DNA of 64,000 nucleotides from the NCBI RefSeq assembly GCF_027943255.1, contig NC_072894.1, positions 81,197,601-81,261,600 of the forward strand, read 5' to 3'. Positions 1 to 12,789 of the stretch are shown piece by piece (position 1 is the first letter of the stretch; every line of letters begins with the position of its first letter). The notes under the pieces are model-generated. The model had not been told where the DNA came from. It saw only the letters and a list, made by a program, of their open reading frames with translations, and did not search any database. The stretch is from Anastrepha obliqua. Lineage: Eukaryota > Arthropoda > Insecta > Diptera > Tephritidae. Both the position numbers and the translations under genes were made by a program.

Positions 1-1600
1 TTGGGAAACGAGGAACTGTATCCTTGGTGGTGAATAAGCATTGATGGAGTATCATATGTAGATACATAGATATGTATAGTAAGTGGGATCAAATGTGGGT
101 ATGGTAACAGGAGTGTGTGTTTTTATTCAATACTCTCATACAGACAGATGCAAGCAAGCATATCGCATAGCTTGAGTTGGAGCGGTTTCTGTTGATTTGT
201 TGTCTTACCTGCCGTGTGCTGAGAAAACTCGTAAAATATCTGGCAACGGTATAAAAAAAAGGAGAACTGTGCAGCATGCACAATTACATAGAATGTGATG
301 TCGGCTCAAGAATGCCACTGGCAATGCTTTCTCAGGCGTTATTTGATTACTAAATATTGGAAAAATATCAATTGTGGTGAATATGGGTACAAATAATTTC
401 ACTCTTGCACTTCTGGTGGATTTTTGTTAGCAAATGAATTTGGTAGGTAAAATTATGCTCACTTCACTCTCTTTGTATATTATTTGTGTTTTATTATGCG
501 CGCGCACTTACAATAAAACTCTACAATCACTTTCAAGCTCAAATCATCACAAGTGGGGATGCTAGAGTTTGTAGTTGTTTTTTGTTTTGTTTTGTAGGCT
601 TCTTGTATTCAGTCAACAACGCCCACACACACACATACACTTTTTATTAACTATGTATGTATTTCAGAAGCTCACTTGTACTCTTCTCCTATTCAGATGT
701 AAGGATAAACCACTCTCCAATAAGGATATTTGCCGCTCAGCAAATTCCACTTCTATAGAGATGCTGCGTCTTTGCGTTCACTGAGAATCAAAGATATATC
801 CTCTCTGTTTTTTTGTTTTTGTATTTGCTATCAAAAGGGTCTACGTATCAATAGTACTTTTAGTTCACAGGCAAATGTACAAACTCTTTCAAATCGAAGC
901 GGAAAAGTCTTTATTTGCAATTATATATATATTTTGTTTTGTAACTCGTATATTCAAATGAAGAAAATCCCAATCACTACAATCGTTTGAGCGCGTTGAA
1001 ATCAAACTGATTTCAAGAAGCGCACAATTCCAGCGCTGGGCAATGGTTATGGAAGCTACTCACTGCTTGGTCAAACCAACATGGCACCAGACGCGACGAT
1101 GGTTTTTGAAATCGTACCGAATAGTAGAAGATTTGCAGTCGCTCATGTGCAGCGATGAGGCGAGAGTGAGCAGGTGTTTAACAAAGAGCGTAACCATGCT
1201 TTCATGTATACACAACGGGAGCATAACGAACAGAGCGAGTAAATCATTTAGTTTGGTTTCAGTGGCCAAACATAAATATTGGCATCGTGTGATTGTTTTG
1301 AACAGTGGGCTAAACATTATGTGTATGCAGTTTTTCTGAAAGTTTCAGAAGGAGAAATATATTTTTTTAAATAGCGTCTATCAGCCCCAATGCTTGATTT
1401 GTTTAAAAACTTTGAATTTTGTCAATCCTCTAAAGCTAAAAAAGGCTGAATTTTATAAATACAATACACAAATTAACCCAAGAAGCCTATCAATAGAATA
1501 TTTCATTTCATTTAAATATAATATAATATATGTGGATCATAAGCTCTAAGCGACCACCATGAAACGCTGCGTTAGCATCTATATATGTATATATTTTCGT
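1..1600. other. No gene recognised (AT-rich spacer)
   Basis: I see no protein family, RNA gene or mobile-element signature here. Open frames are short, overlap on both strands and have no recognisable motif. There are ATGT-type microsatellite bits and T-rich runs typical of fly intergenic or intronic DNA. Confidence 0.5.
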
Positions 1601-1609
1601 ATTTATCCG

Positions 1610-2580
1610 TCCATCACTTTAGAGTAAAAAAAGAAGATTCATATTCATGCCTCAAGCAAGTCAAAACAGGGGTTCCCCAAGGAAGTGTATTTGGCCCTTT
1701 ATTATATTTGCTCTTTATATGTGATCTGCTGTGCAATCCAAACTGCATAACAGCTACTTTTGATGACGATACAGCTAAACTTTCGATAGGAAACACGGAA
1801 AATTCATTAAAATTAGCCATAAATGAAGAATATGACTGGACCACTAATGGGATCTTAAATTTACCGAAAGAAAGTCTGCACATATAAACTTTACCCAGAA
1901 CAAAATCAAATATGTTTCAACACATATAAACGGTACCCAAGTTCCCTACTCAAATACTGCAAAATACCTGGGGATGAATGTAGACACCAAGTTATGTAAG
2001 ATGAAAGAGGAAGAAGAAATGAAATTAAAGTATAGAAATATGTACTGGCTTATGGGGAAAGAATCAGCACTATCCACCAATAATAAAATAACTATATATA
2101 AACTGATTTTGAAGCCTATATGGTTCTACGGCGCATGGATATTTTGGCTGATCCAGCTAAAGTACCATTCAACGTATACAAAGGTTCCAGAATAAAATTA
2201 TTAAATGTACAGTAGGTGCTCTTTGGTTTATAAGTAGCTCCGATGTCGAGCGTGGCCTAAATATTGACTCGGTAGCAGACACAATAAAAACGCCAGCAAA
2301 AGCCCACCATGAAAGATTTAAAAAACCACATGAATATTGAGATCTCTATTCATGTTATTCTAACTAATTGGAAAATAAGATTGAAACCCAGAAAACAAAA
2401 AGACGTAATTAACTTAACAGAACCACACCTTGAGTGTTGAATGCACCTCATATTATAAATTCAAAACAAATTGCTCGTTAGGTAATACTATTTTTCTTTG
2501 TTGCGACTAGTTACTAGAAGTAAACTTAAAATAAAATTAAAAAGTAAAAATAAACTTTTAGATTTAAGGATTGCAATGCT
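1610..2580 (+). mobile_element. Jockey-type LINE, 3' half, degenerate
   Basis: Conceptual translation gives the reverse-transcriptase block TGVPQGSVFGPLLYLLFI followed by FDDDTAKLSIGNTENSL. This is the catalytic YADD/FADD region, with the first residues drifted (FDDD). A second frame from about 1950 gives KYLGMNVDTKLCKMK, the usual strand after the catalytic site in Jockey-clade elements. It runs on through a thumb-like part to about 2450, with frame changes between blocks. An A-rich tail-like stretch (AAAATAAAATTAAAAAG) follows near 2525-2560, fitting the 3' end of a non-LTR retrotransposon. The 5' endonuclease part is absent, as usual for 5'-truncated insertions. At least three frame breaks make it non-functional. 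Clade is from motif pattern only. Confidence 0.8.
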
Positions 2581-2584
2581 AGTG

Positions 2585-4385
2585 CGCATGTAGGCAGCGC
2601 TACAGTGGAAGATCTACAAAAAAATGTTCCTACTGTCTTATCTTAATCTCAAATATGAGTATATTAAAAATATAGCCTTTCTCCTTTTTTATGCTATTTG
2701 ATTGAAATAAGATTAAGAAATGACAACGTAAGAATAACACTGGGTCTACAATGAAGTACTGCGGTTTTCGAGGTTTATTAATAGTATTCATTATTATATG
2801 AAATTCTATGCCCAAAGTATACATTGATGCGACTAAATGTATTGCAGTAGTTGAGCAAAAATAACAAATATGTTTACTATGCCAAGACGGTAGTATTAGT
2901 AGTATTAGCAATAGCAATAACAAAAACACCCACAATAAAAATCGGATGACAATAGCAGCAGCAGCGATAGCATCAGCAGCAGTGCCAAAATACTATAATA
3001 GAAATACCGATAGGGGCTAACGGCAGTAGCGCTAGACTAGTTTTTAAGAATTAGTATTCGATTCAGAATTATTCTCGCTCTTTAACGAAGCTGTTTGGTT
3101 AACGGCAGGAATTAAATAAACCAGTTCTATATTATTAAATATCAACTAAATACAATTAAGGTTAATTTACATACATATGTGTATGTATGTGAATAACTAT
3201 TTTGATTAAAAATTCATATCGTCTACTACGATTACTGATAAAAAAAATGTTGAAGATCTCAGAATAAATATTACTAATTTGGAATGGAATTATGACGAAC
3301 TCATGAAATTTGCTCCTTCGTAATCAATTCTTCACTTCATATTGACATGTTCCCTTAATCGAATTCGTATTATTCCAAACACATAAATTATTGAAGTAAA
3401 TCTTTTAATTTTTATCATTACTTTATTGCTTAATATTATAAATTTCCTAAAAGAAATATTCTTAACTTTGTTGAACAAGTCGGCTGGAGTCAAAAATTAC
3501 ATACGTACATAGGTATGTAAATTTTCATCCTATTCACCTCACTGTAAGCATACTAATACACTTGCATTCAGTGCTCATCGTTTGTTTGCGGTAGTGCCCG
3601 GCACCGGTTGTGTAGAAGTAAGAGAGCAATGCATGCAATTGCAATGGGAATGGACTGATGATGAGAGCCAACTATTGCAATGTGTGTAGATGTGGGTTTG
3701 CTGCAAAGAGTAGCAACGGAATGCATTTTTGTTTTGAGTGAGAGCAGTTGCGGTGTTGCCAACTTTAATAGTTAAGTGAGTGATTATGTTCTTATTAGAG
3801 GCATTTATTTTCAGCTCAATGCTTCTCGCAATCTTACATATAACATGAGTTTTTCCTTAACATTAAGCATTGAGTAAGTAATAATGCTTACTTACTCTTA
3901 TTAAGTTATCTATTTTATGAGACCTAAAAAATAGAGATTTTTCAACGTCTCATATTTATTTTGTTTAATAGATATTTGAAGAGACTTTTCGTTTCGTGTT
4001 TTGAGTATATTTCTTTTGACTCTGTAATTTCATCGAAGGCAAATGTTATCGCAAGCGACTGAAAGCCTACCCTGTTAACCAAGCATGAATACGTGAATGC
4101 GATAATGCAATACATGCACACATACAATACATATACACATATAGTATGCATGTAGATTTCAGTATGTGAATATTTATTGACAGACCTATATGTATATGTA
4201 TGTACCTATGCTTAAATAAAATATAACCATATTTAATACTGAGCTGTTCTTATCAGCACTTTGTGCAACTACTTTACTATGGACATATTGACGCTCGCGC
4301 ATATGGGCAATTCCACGCAATAACAACCTGGCTACAACATACATTGCATATCATATACATATTACATATATATACATATGTGTGT
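2585..4385. other. No gene recognised (spacer with microsatellites)
   Basis: Contains a CAGCAG-type run (about 2945-2990) and ATGT/ACAT microsatellites (about 3170-3190, 4120-4205). Nothing else is identifiable. Confidence 0.45.
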
Positions 4386-4387
4386 AT

Positions 4388-4622
4388 ATGATTGGCGCTT
4401 ATATCATTTTTGGATGTTTGCTACACAAATGGAGGGATATACAGTTTTAAGTGGACTCCGAACGGCAAATGGTTTTTTACCAGGAGCTTTTTCATCGCAG
4501 AAAAATGCTCTGACAAGGGGCGACCGTATTAGAAAAAATATTTTCTACCTTTTGTTGTTTCATGTACGGTGATTCGTACTTCCCAATGGTAGCCCCACAT
4601 CAACTCATTCGACTACAGCGGC
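4388..4622 (-). mobile_element. tRNA-derived SINE, copy 1 (decayed)
   Basis: Read on the minus strand, it starts with a tRNA-like head (CGGCCGCTGTAGTCGAATG, an A-box-like string) at the right end. The family body follows, matched by the strings GGGGCGACCG, GAGCTTTTTCATCGCAG, TGGACTCCGAACGGCA and ACAAATGGAGGGA. The left end reaches the family 3' end (AAGCGCCAAT). It is shorter and more diverged than the copy at 46836-47146, with the middle GCTCCTCCTCC segment missing. Confidence 0.75.
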
Positions 4623-4839
4623 CGAATGTTCAGACAATAATTTTTTTAAATTTCTGAATGTTGCCATTTAATTAGAGCACCAAAAATAATATAATTTATA
4701 ATATAACTTAGCAACAACTAAAATATATTTAAGAAAAATAACTTTAAAGAAAAATCGGTACACAAATATTCAATTCATTCTAAACAATTTTATTGATTTT
4801 GTTTATTTCGAAAAAATTGTGTACATTACAAAGTTTAGT

Positions 4840-6195
4840 TTCAATTCGATGTTTATTCAAGTGCTTTGGGATACACAATATTTCTTGTTTTTCCATCTGG
4901 TGCGTAGACAAATAAATCAGAAGGTTTTCCGACACGTGAGCAAGCCACATAGAGCTGTCCATGTGAGAAGCATGGATTCTCCAAATTTAATCCCCACACT
5001 TGTAACGATTGTCCTTGTGCTTTGTTAATAGTCATTGCGGAAGCGAGTCGCACCGGGAACTGTAAACGTTTGAATTCGAATGGCATATCTGTCGGGATCA
5101 TTGGGATACGTGGCAACAGTACGTCTTCACCTTTGAATTTTTGAGTCAAAATTGTTGCCTCGATAACATTGTTCATCATTTTCTTGACTGAGAGTCTGGT
5201 TGGGTACGTCAATTTTCAATGTAAGAACGTGCGGTGGCATGCCTGGCAAATCAAGCGAATTCAAGAATTGAGTTGGATACTTGACAACCTCGTCTTGATT
5301 CTCCACAGTATCGATGGACTTATATATTGTCGTTTCACTGGGTATTCCATGCTGAATGGTGAAGTTGATGGTATTGACATCGATGTTTTTGGGCTGCTAA
5401 TATAGCACGCGTATTGAGCTACTGAGGGGTTTTTTAGTTTTGTGCAATGTTTGGGAAAACTTTTTGCACCAATTCGTCGATGCTTTCTGTGACCTTGTAG
5501 AAGTTTGCTGGCAGGGTGATATGTACATTGTGTAAATTCATCAATTTCCATTCGCCCATTTCCAATATCCAATAAGTGTTTTGCAAAATGTCCAGCCGAT
5601 GCATCCTGTTGTAGCTGTACCCGCATGTTAGTTTTCAAAGTCAATTTCTGTAAATGACGCCGTAGAACTGATGATTTAAGACATGCATTAAGTTCATCAG
5701 CGGGTGTTGAACGTGGTATAATGGGTACTGTTTGTCGAAAATCTCCAGACAATAAAATGAGTGCGCCACCGAAGATCCGTCTATTTCCTCTCAAATCTCG
5801 CAGTGTACGGTCAAGCGCTTCCAATGCTTTCTTGTGAGACATTGTACAATCGTCCCATATGATAATTTGACACGTTTGGAGTACTTTTCCCATTCCAAAG
5901 TTTTTGCTGATGTTGCATGTTGGTGCCTCAGTGTTTTGCAAATTCAACGGCAGTTTCAATGCCGAATGCGCTGTTCGGCCGCCATTCAGAAGAGTTGCCG
6001 CAATTCCAGATGATACAATAGCCAGTGCAATATTATTTTGTGATCGTATGTAAATTTTAGTAAAAGAAGAAAGGTCTTGCCTGTAAACGCCTTTCGAAAT
6101 ATCAAAAAAAAAGATCGATTTTTTGAAAATTCTAGACCACCGGCACAACATTTAATAATATTATCATCCAGCCGAATTTGAGTAATAATAACATA
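4840..6195 (-). pseudogene. Helitron PIF1-like DNA helicase, C-terminal half
   Basis: This is the helicase part of a Helitron RepHel protein, the enzyme that unwinds the donor strand during rolling-circle transposition. On the minus strand, a Walker-A remnant (TGKTF) is readable near 6085-6100 in a shifted frame. Next come SSGIAATLLNGGRTAHSALK and the Walker-B region IIIWDDCTMSHKKALEALD (usually DE, here DD). The LLSGDFRQTVPIIPR motif follows, then, after a frame break between 5212 and 5261, the Pif1 C-terminal signature [12 protein letters not shown] and [19 protein letters not shown]. The Rep/HUH nuclease part is missing and I could not find terminal TC or CTRR ends here. It is a decayed fragment of the same family as the helicase at 12790-13565. 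Confidence 0.9.
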
Positions 6196-6199
6196 ATTG

Positions 6200-7065
6200 A
6201 ATATAGACTTTGAATGATGTTATCTGTAAAAAGTTTATGGACGGCTTCCATCCCATTGACCAGCATTAAAAGGAAAAAGATTTGAGACTGTTGAGAGACG
6301 TTTATATTGAAGGTTATAAGTAAGTAATTGAGTAATTAAATATGTATGCATGAAATCAAAATAAAATTTTTTAAATAATCAGTCGTGTTTCTCCTTAATC
6401 ACACCTCGTATTAAATATGATAATGTAAATAATTAGCTCTCTTAAATTTGCAATATGAGCCTTGATATTTCCCTACTAGTGGAGGGACCTGTAAATTTAT
6501 GCCACCCCCGAATGGCGATGCCTCTTATAAGAATCCTATTTAATTGGCGAAATCCACTCGCAAGTTAGCCTTTGTCTGCCGGGATGGCTAATATTAAAAA
6601 AAATGTTTTGTTTTATGCTTCAGGAACGAGAAGTTCGACTCCACCGTCCAACAGTCGGACTCACAGCTACCAACTTGTATGCATGTATGCATATGCCACC
6701 TTCAACTACAGTATTAGGCTAAGGTATGTATGTATGTAAAATGGTTGAAATACCGGTCTGGCACACCCCAAGTACCACTGAGTAGACCAAGGTGGTTGCT
6801 GTAAAAATTAATTGCATGCGATTTTCAACTGTATACGCATGCAAGACATCTGCCGAGAAAAGATTAGCCCAATTGTTCGACAAATACAATCGTAGGTGTA
6901 TAATACTTCTGTATAAAGGTCAAAGATAGTACAAAAAATTAAAGAAATGTAAGCATAAGTAAGTGGATTGTACTAAAAATGGGCTGAATGTAATGCAGAA
7001 AAAAGAGTGCTTTTTTGCTAGTGAACGAACTTGATCTTAAATTCCTTTGAATTTTTAGTTGTACT
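6200..7065. other. No gene recognised
   Basis: AT-rich spacer. No protein or RNA motif seen. Confidence 0.4.
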
Positions 7066-7069
7066 CATA

Positions 7070-7205
7070 GCGAATTTTCAGTTATTGTTGTAGGAGCATA
7101 AATATTGCATATCCACGGAAAATATTACTGGAGTGATAGCCCTTGGCCGGATATAAATCCAGTCTTCCCGGTCGCTCCTTATAGGAACTCAGGCATCAGA
7201 TGAAG
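7070..7205 (+). repeat. Interspersed repeat, family B, copy 1
   Basis: The order ATTGTTGTAGGAGCATAAA, then GGAGTGATAGCCCTTGG, then CCGGATATAAATCCAG, then a TTCCCGGTCG string matches the stretch at 47513-47640 (TTGTTATAGCAGCATAAAC, GGAGTGACAAGTCCTTGG, GAATATAAATCCAGG, TTCCGGTAAGG). That makes it a dispersed repeat of this genome. No coding or tRNA-like boxes are seen, so the class is unknown. Confidence 0.6.
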
Positions 7206-7209
7206 TTAT

Positions 7210-7725
7210 TTTGCAGAGAAAAATTATTTTAGCAGAGAAAAAAATGTTGTAACTTTGTTTCGGGCCTGCATATAACGTTATTTTTACAAATATTAAATAA
7301 GAAATTAATTGGAATTAACATAAGGAAAAAATGGAGAATTTAATTCTGAGGAGAATTATTTACTATTGTTATTATTTTTATTTTTATGTAGAGATTTAGC
7401 ACTGCTCAATAGAAATACCTATTGTGCCCCCTTCGTGGATTCAGAGTTTTTTCTAATCAGAAGTACATTTGGTTTAATAAGCCATAACATGGGTTGAATG
7501 CATATAGACAGCTGATGTTTACCCCGATTATAGCGTAAAAGGCGTCTTTTGATCTAAAACTGGTGATAATGTCATGCAGAACCGGACAATTAGTCCAAAC
7601 TTAGGACCTAGAATTTCACATGCACTTGAATAAAAATGTTGATCCACTTACAATCTACCTAGTTGTACTTCAGTTTAGTTGTGTGTGCACTTCAAGTCTA
7701 TTCCGGGATCCTATAGGGAATAGTG
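7210..7725. other. No gene recognised
   Basis: Spacer. A string GCCCCCTTCGTG (about 7419) recurs as GCCCCCTTCGTG near 23900, so it may be part of another unrecognised repeat. Confidence 0.35.
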
Positions 7726-7727
7726 TG

Positions 7728-7978
7728 GCGCCTACAACCTTTTGGGTGTTTGGCCGAGCTCATCCTCCTACTTGTGGTGTTTGTTGTTAGAAAATCGAGG
7801 GGCCTGCAGTTTTAAGCCGAGGAGCTTTTTCATTTCAAAAATACACTCGGATGCTTACCATTGCCTGCCGAGGGGCGACCGCTATTAGAAAAAAACTGTT
7901 TCCATCATTTTGCTGTTTCATGCACGGAGACTTGAACCATGGTAGTCACGTACCATCCCATTCGGATACGGCGGCTGC
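7728..7978 (-). mobile_element. tRNA-derived SINE, copy 2
   Basis: On the minus strand it runs from the head GCCGCCGTATCCGAATGGG at the right end, through the body motifs CGGTCGCCCCTCGGCAGGC and AAAAGCTCCTC, to the tail side GAGCTCGGCCAAACACCC and a GCGCC end on the left. It keeps both ends but has small internal deletions relative to the copy at 46836-47146. Confidence 0.85.
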
Positions 7979-7979
7979 T

Positions 7980-8705
7980 ACATACATATGTACATATGTA
8001 AAATTGTTGCTTGTTATTTAACATCTTTCTCTGGATTTTACCAACCACCCGAGCATTTGATTGTGTTTGTAAATTTGTTTGATGATTGATTACCGGCAGC
8101 AAATTGAATGGACGGTTTGCTCGGGATTATTGCTTGCGGTCTGCTGAGTGTCTGACTGCCAGCCTGTGCTACCGCTTGGTCTGCTAGATGGATAGCTAGC
8201 TAGTTAGGTGCAGGAAGCCTGACTTCTCAATTTCCACGCTCCAGTGGTGGTCTGTTGTTGCCTTGGCGACTTCTTGCTTGAGAGATAAGCGACCAACTGG
8301 CGCATTTACTGATAGCAGTCAAAGTTTTTTTATTGCAAAGCGCTTTAATGAATATTTTTTTTTGTTATATATTTACTATTTTTTAAGTTTTGTTTTTGTT
8401 TACATTCAATGCTGTTTACATTCGTCGTCTGCCTGCATTTGTCTTTTATTTTGTTTACTTTAATACTTCTACCTTCCTCGCGACTCTCTTTTGGTCTATA
8501 AACATTATTCAACTGTGGCATTTATTTTTAGTACAATGCTCTGCTGATAAACGTTTATTTTCTACAGATTGGCTCTTTTTTTGTTTTGTAATAAATAATC
8601 TCCGTTTTTGTAGTTATTGTTGATTTGCGTGAAATTTGTTGGGTTTATTGATTTTTTATGATAAAGTGTGTTCGTTATATTATACAAGCCTGCATACATA
8701 CTTAT
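7980..8705. other. No gene recognised (T-rich spacer)
   Basis: Poly-pyrimidine-rich plus strand giving hydrophobic-looking but meaningless frames. No gene supported. Confidence 0.4.
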
Positions 8706-8710
8706 GCATG

Positions 8711-8732
8711 TGCAAGGTGGCACAAAATTCAG
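8711..8732 (+). repeat. Solo terminal repeat, DD41D-type end
   Basis: The string CAAGGTGGCACAAAATT appears here and, inverted, at about 16022-16040. It resembles the termini (AGGTGGCGCAAAAGTAA) of the DD41D transposon at 60837-62155. It may be the left end of a large decayed or composite element, or an orphan end. Confidence 0.45.
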
Positions 8733-9176
8733 CACTCTATATGAAGATTTATAATTTTTGAAAATTGCGTCGGAAAAATATTCAAGCAATGGAGGGCTGT
8801 GTGGTGAAAATAAAGATTTCCAGCATCCAAAATATTTTTTTATTTAGTAAATAAGTTATTCAAAATTAAGTTAGATTATGATATCTCTCTAAAATTCGTT
8901 CGTATAGTCATCTAATATATAATATAATAGGACCCCTTACCCATATAATGAACCATTGTTTTACTAGTTCATGTTTCCCCGCAGTGTGGGAAAAGGCTAT
9001 AGTTTTCCCAGTTGCAAAAAAGACAGATGCTCTTTATGCTGGTGACTATAGACCTATCAGCATACTGCCTGCATTTTCCATGGCTTGCGAAAACTTGATG
9101 GCCACGCAAATTTCATCATTTGTACAGGACAATTGCCCTTACTCTCCACTACAATATCGCTTCAAACAAAGTCGTG

Positions 9177-9466
9177 GTTGCTGTTGTTGTTATAGCAGCA
9201 ATACTAAGTCCTGTCAGTGTAGTGTTTATCGCCGGTCGGGTTCGTCTAACTCATCTAAAGGTAGTCCCAGGAAACTTGCTGTTTCGACAGGTTGGGTCTG
9301 GAGGGAGAGAGGTGTTAGATGATTGGTTTGGCTTTGGCTAGTGTCGTGCGGGGTGCCTTCACATGCCGGGAATATGTTTAGTGTGTCGGGGTCAATTCTG
9401 GATGAGTAGGAGTTTAACCTGCTACAATATCCAGAACGTAATTGTGCCAAGTCATATGTAGTTGCT
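9177..9466. repeat. Unclassified interspersed repeat inserted in the LINE
   Basis: A block of higher GC content that interrupts the reverse-transcriptase frame. It starts with a GTTGTTGTTATAGCAGC string that also opens the repeat at 47513. The encoded LINE protein resumes after it. No terminal repeats or coding domain are visible, so class and exact ends are unknown. Confidence 0.55.
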
Positions 9467-9604
9467 CGACAGCAATGGGTAAAATACTGGACTATATTAG
9501 AATTGGCTTGGACAAAGGAGGTTTGACTCTACTTAGTTTATTTGATTTTTCTTAAGCATTTGACTAAATGGATCCCAAATTGTGTGTTTGAAGCTTAAAC
9601 CCTA

Positions 9605-10169
9605 AAGGGTTTTTTAATAAGAGGTGTTATTTTCATATTAAAAAAAATGGTATTTCTTTAATATAATATAATATAAATGATCGGATGTTTACTTCATTAC
9701 AAAGAGGAAGGCTTGCCGTTAATAGTGTAAAATAACATCAGGCAAATTACCACCACGACCACGCTTACACGACAATATCCTTTTCATGAAATTTTCCATA
9801 ACCGGATTGCAAAGTGGCTGCCCTATGTCCTCGATAGCCTTACGAATTCCATCTTTGAGGTCTTGAATCGACCTTTCGCTGTTGGCGTAGACCTTCTTTT
9901 TCACGTGGCTTCAAAGAAAAAAGTCACAAGGTGTTAAGTCACAAGATCTCGGTGGCCAATTGTGATCACCTCATCGAGAGATAACACGGTCCGAAAACTT
10001 TTCCCGTAAAAGATCAATGGTTTCGTTGCTTGTGTGTCACCTAGAGCTGTCTTGTTGAAAACAAACGTTGTCCAGATCAATACCATCCAATTCCGGCTAT
10101 AAAAAATCGTGAATCATCTCTCGATAGCACAATCCTATTCAAAATAGCACCTGTTATTGGAAAACCCTT
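9605..10169 (-). mobile_element. DD41D transposon, internally deleted copy 1
   Basis: The terminal inverted repeats are AAGGGTTTTTTAATAAGAGG at the left and, inverted, AAGGGTTTTCCAATAACAGG at the right. Both are flanked by TA (9603-9604 and 10170-10171), the target duplication of Tc1/mariner elements. Between them on the minus strand lies only the C-terminal part of a transposase, including VYANSERSIQDLKDGIRKA and AIEDIGQPLCNPVMENF. The N-terminal helix-turn-helix and first catalytic acid are deleted: the 5' terminus joins directly to a point early in the catalytic domain. The insertion splits the LINE gene around it. Confidence 0.9.
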
Positions 10170-12789
10170 TATTTCGGCTTCGATGACAGTGCGGTGAAGC
10201 TCAGCTCAGCCTAGATATGTGCGTACTGGAGTTCCGCAAGGGTCTATCCTTGGTCTACTTCTTCAGCCTTTTTGTCAATGATGTTTTTACTCTTTGTCAG
10301 TACGTGAGTGTTGAATTTATGATACACAATTGTACTTCTCCAGTCGTATTGGTCTCGTTGAAGATATATGTTTTAAAGTAAACAGTGATTTGTCTACTAT
10401 TTCTGTTTAGGCTAATGATAACTCTCTATGTTTGAACGCGTCAAAGTCATATTATATGTTTTACTTACTTATATGTAACAGTGTGGTGTGTATTGATAAT
10501 ATCCCTAAAATGTGGGTAGGTACCAGTTCCCTTACCTTTACGGATAAGGTAAAAAAATTGGGGTTTATTCTTAACACAAAACTTACCTGTGTTGACCATA
10601 TAAGTAAGGCTGTGAGGAGTATATATGCTACATTGCGTTAGCTGAGAGTCTTTGCAATATTCTCGCCAGAGAAAACGAGGCACAAATTAGTTTTCCAGCT
10701 AATTATGCCTCTCATTATCTACTCTGAGGTGGTATTCAGCAAACTGGATTCCATATCTTGCCATACACTTAATGTGAGATTAAGCAATGCCACGCGTTAT
10801 TTATATGGGATTGGTAGATATGAGCATGTCTCTACCTGGCGAATAAAGTTACTGGGCTGTAGCCTTGACAGTTATCTATCTGTTAGGAATTGTATATTTA
10901 TGTGCGAAATTGCATTATTCAAGTTACCTCCCTATCTGTTAGAGAAGTTGGTACCAGTAAGGTCTCGCGGGCACAACAAATTCATCGTTCCAAATTTTAA
11001 TTACCTAGCATCAGCTAGATTATTTTTCATTAACGCTGTTAGAGTATGGAACTCATTACCGGACACTGTGAAAGCTGGACTCAGTAGATCAAACTACAGG
11101 GTACAAGTCTATGATTGCTTTAAAAGTTTTTGATTACAATGAATTAGGACATTCATTTTATCTGTATTCTCTAATTACTACTTTTTTTCTAAACTCTCCT
11201 TTGTTTCCTACTACCTTATCTTTCTATTATTATAGTTAAGTTACAAATATTGGATTGGTGAAAAAAAATTTAGACTACGTAACTTTCATGTTAAAATCGT
11301 TCTAGTTGTACGAGTATAATAATAACACGGTGCTACAGTGAATCAGAACTTTTTAAGTGACACGATGAGCACTGTAGATCTAGCCGAGAACGACGCGGAA
11401 CCGTGTTCAAAAAATTTTTAACACCCTCGTTTATCGTTAAAAAACAGATTTTGGGTGTTTTCCGACACTTAAAAATTCGTAGCTCGTCTGCATTTTATCC
11501 GATTTCCAATCTTGAAACAGTTTTGTAGAGGTAAATGTTAGTCCTTCTGACGTATGTCTTCTATTTTTCACGCTAAGCAAAAATAACCACTGAATTTTCA
11601 ACACAAAACTTAAATGGTCGTCAATTTTTCCAATTTTTGCGAGCTTAACGAGATTTTGTCGACAATATTGAAATGAAAGGTTTATTTATTAGTAGAAAGT
11701 CTTAAAGCTGTGTCCATTCCGAATCTAGCACGCATTATTTCATCAAAATTGATAAGAAAGTTTCCAAGTGAAGTATGTTTTTGTAGAAATAAAATAAAAA
11801 CAGAAAATTCTCGAGTTGAACAGAGACCGTAGAAGAATATTATAAAGTAACGCAATTTGCTGACTTACTTCTGCAATTTTCTGACTTACCAGGACGTAGT
11901 ATTACCTTACTAAACCTAACATTATCGAAATCAATCCAACCGTACTCAATGTGAGACAACGAACCCATTGTGCTGCTTTTCTGCATTGCAAAAGAGAGTC
12001 ATTTTGATTAGTTTGCAATGCCAACCTAACTCGACGTAACCTTGAATGACTTATCCTATAGAACCCTACGTAACACAATTGAACCGATTGCATTGTACTT
12101 CGATTCAAAACATCAACAAATAAACACAACGTATCTTTAGCTCGCATAACACAAAATAACATAACTTTTCAGGAAATTTGTAACTAAAATCAACCTAACC
12201 AAACTTCATTAACCTGAACGAATCTAACGCAACCTGAGCTGAGTTTTTTCCATGTAATACAAGAGTGGCTAATTTGAACATAAAAGACTGTTAAAAAGTT
12301 CTGATTTATGTTTACTTAATACACTTAGGTAAGGTTAGGCGCACTTATGCTAAGTTTTAATAGGTCTTGATCATTCAAGAGTTATGATTTTTCACACTCA
12401 GTAAATTGTACATGCTTACCAGCAAATTGCAAACGGTTCTGCTATGTCATGCAAGCTTTGTTTGGTCAGTTTGGATTAGGTAAGCTTGGGTTATAATGAA
12501 TTTTGATATGTTAGATGTAGTTATGTAAACTTCTTGCTGTCTTTGAAAATTAGCCACGATGAGCAGTAAAGAACTATCTGTCATGCGGTATTCTCTTGCA
12601 GTCTCGGTTCAGTTGGATTTTAAAAAATGTGGAAAAAAACTTAAAAAAAAAAAAATCGTAACTTTTACAGTTTTCAATGTATGAAGCTTATTTCGAGCAC
12701 ATTTAAGTGGAGTTTAAAAATATGTATATACTAGCGTACCCTCGCCCGCTTCGCTAGACGATAAATTCAATGATTTGCTGAAAGAGAAT

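Larger units (their letters stand above)
8940..11290 (+). mobile_element. Non-LTR retrotransposon RT gene split by two insertions
   Basis: Four blocks in order encode one reverse transcriptase. At 8948-9175 is the fingers part with GDYRPISILPAFS and LQYRFKQSRGC. At 9467-9600 is a palm block ending near LFDF.AFD, with a stop. From about 10190 comes the motif RTGVPQGSIL, the catalytic site corrupted (ADDT region unreadable), then ANDNSLCLNASKSYYM and FTDKVKKLGFILNTKL. At 10705-11133 is the C-terminal domain, ending HNKFIVPNFNYLASARLFF then AVRVWNSLPDTVK. Blocks are interrupted by the repeat at 9177-9466 and the DD41D derivative at 9605-10169. Several in-frame stops and frame shifts make it dead. 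The C-terminus resembles CR1/Kiri/Daphne-like LINEs; the exact clade is uncertain. Confidence 0.85.

Noticed and set aside
8263..8623. Hydrophobic frames that resemble membrane segments
   Set aside because: They come from T-rich DNA, have no start context or domain, and overlap each other in different frames.
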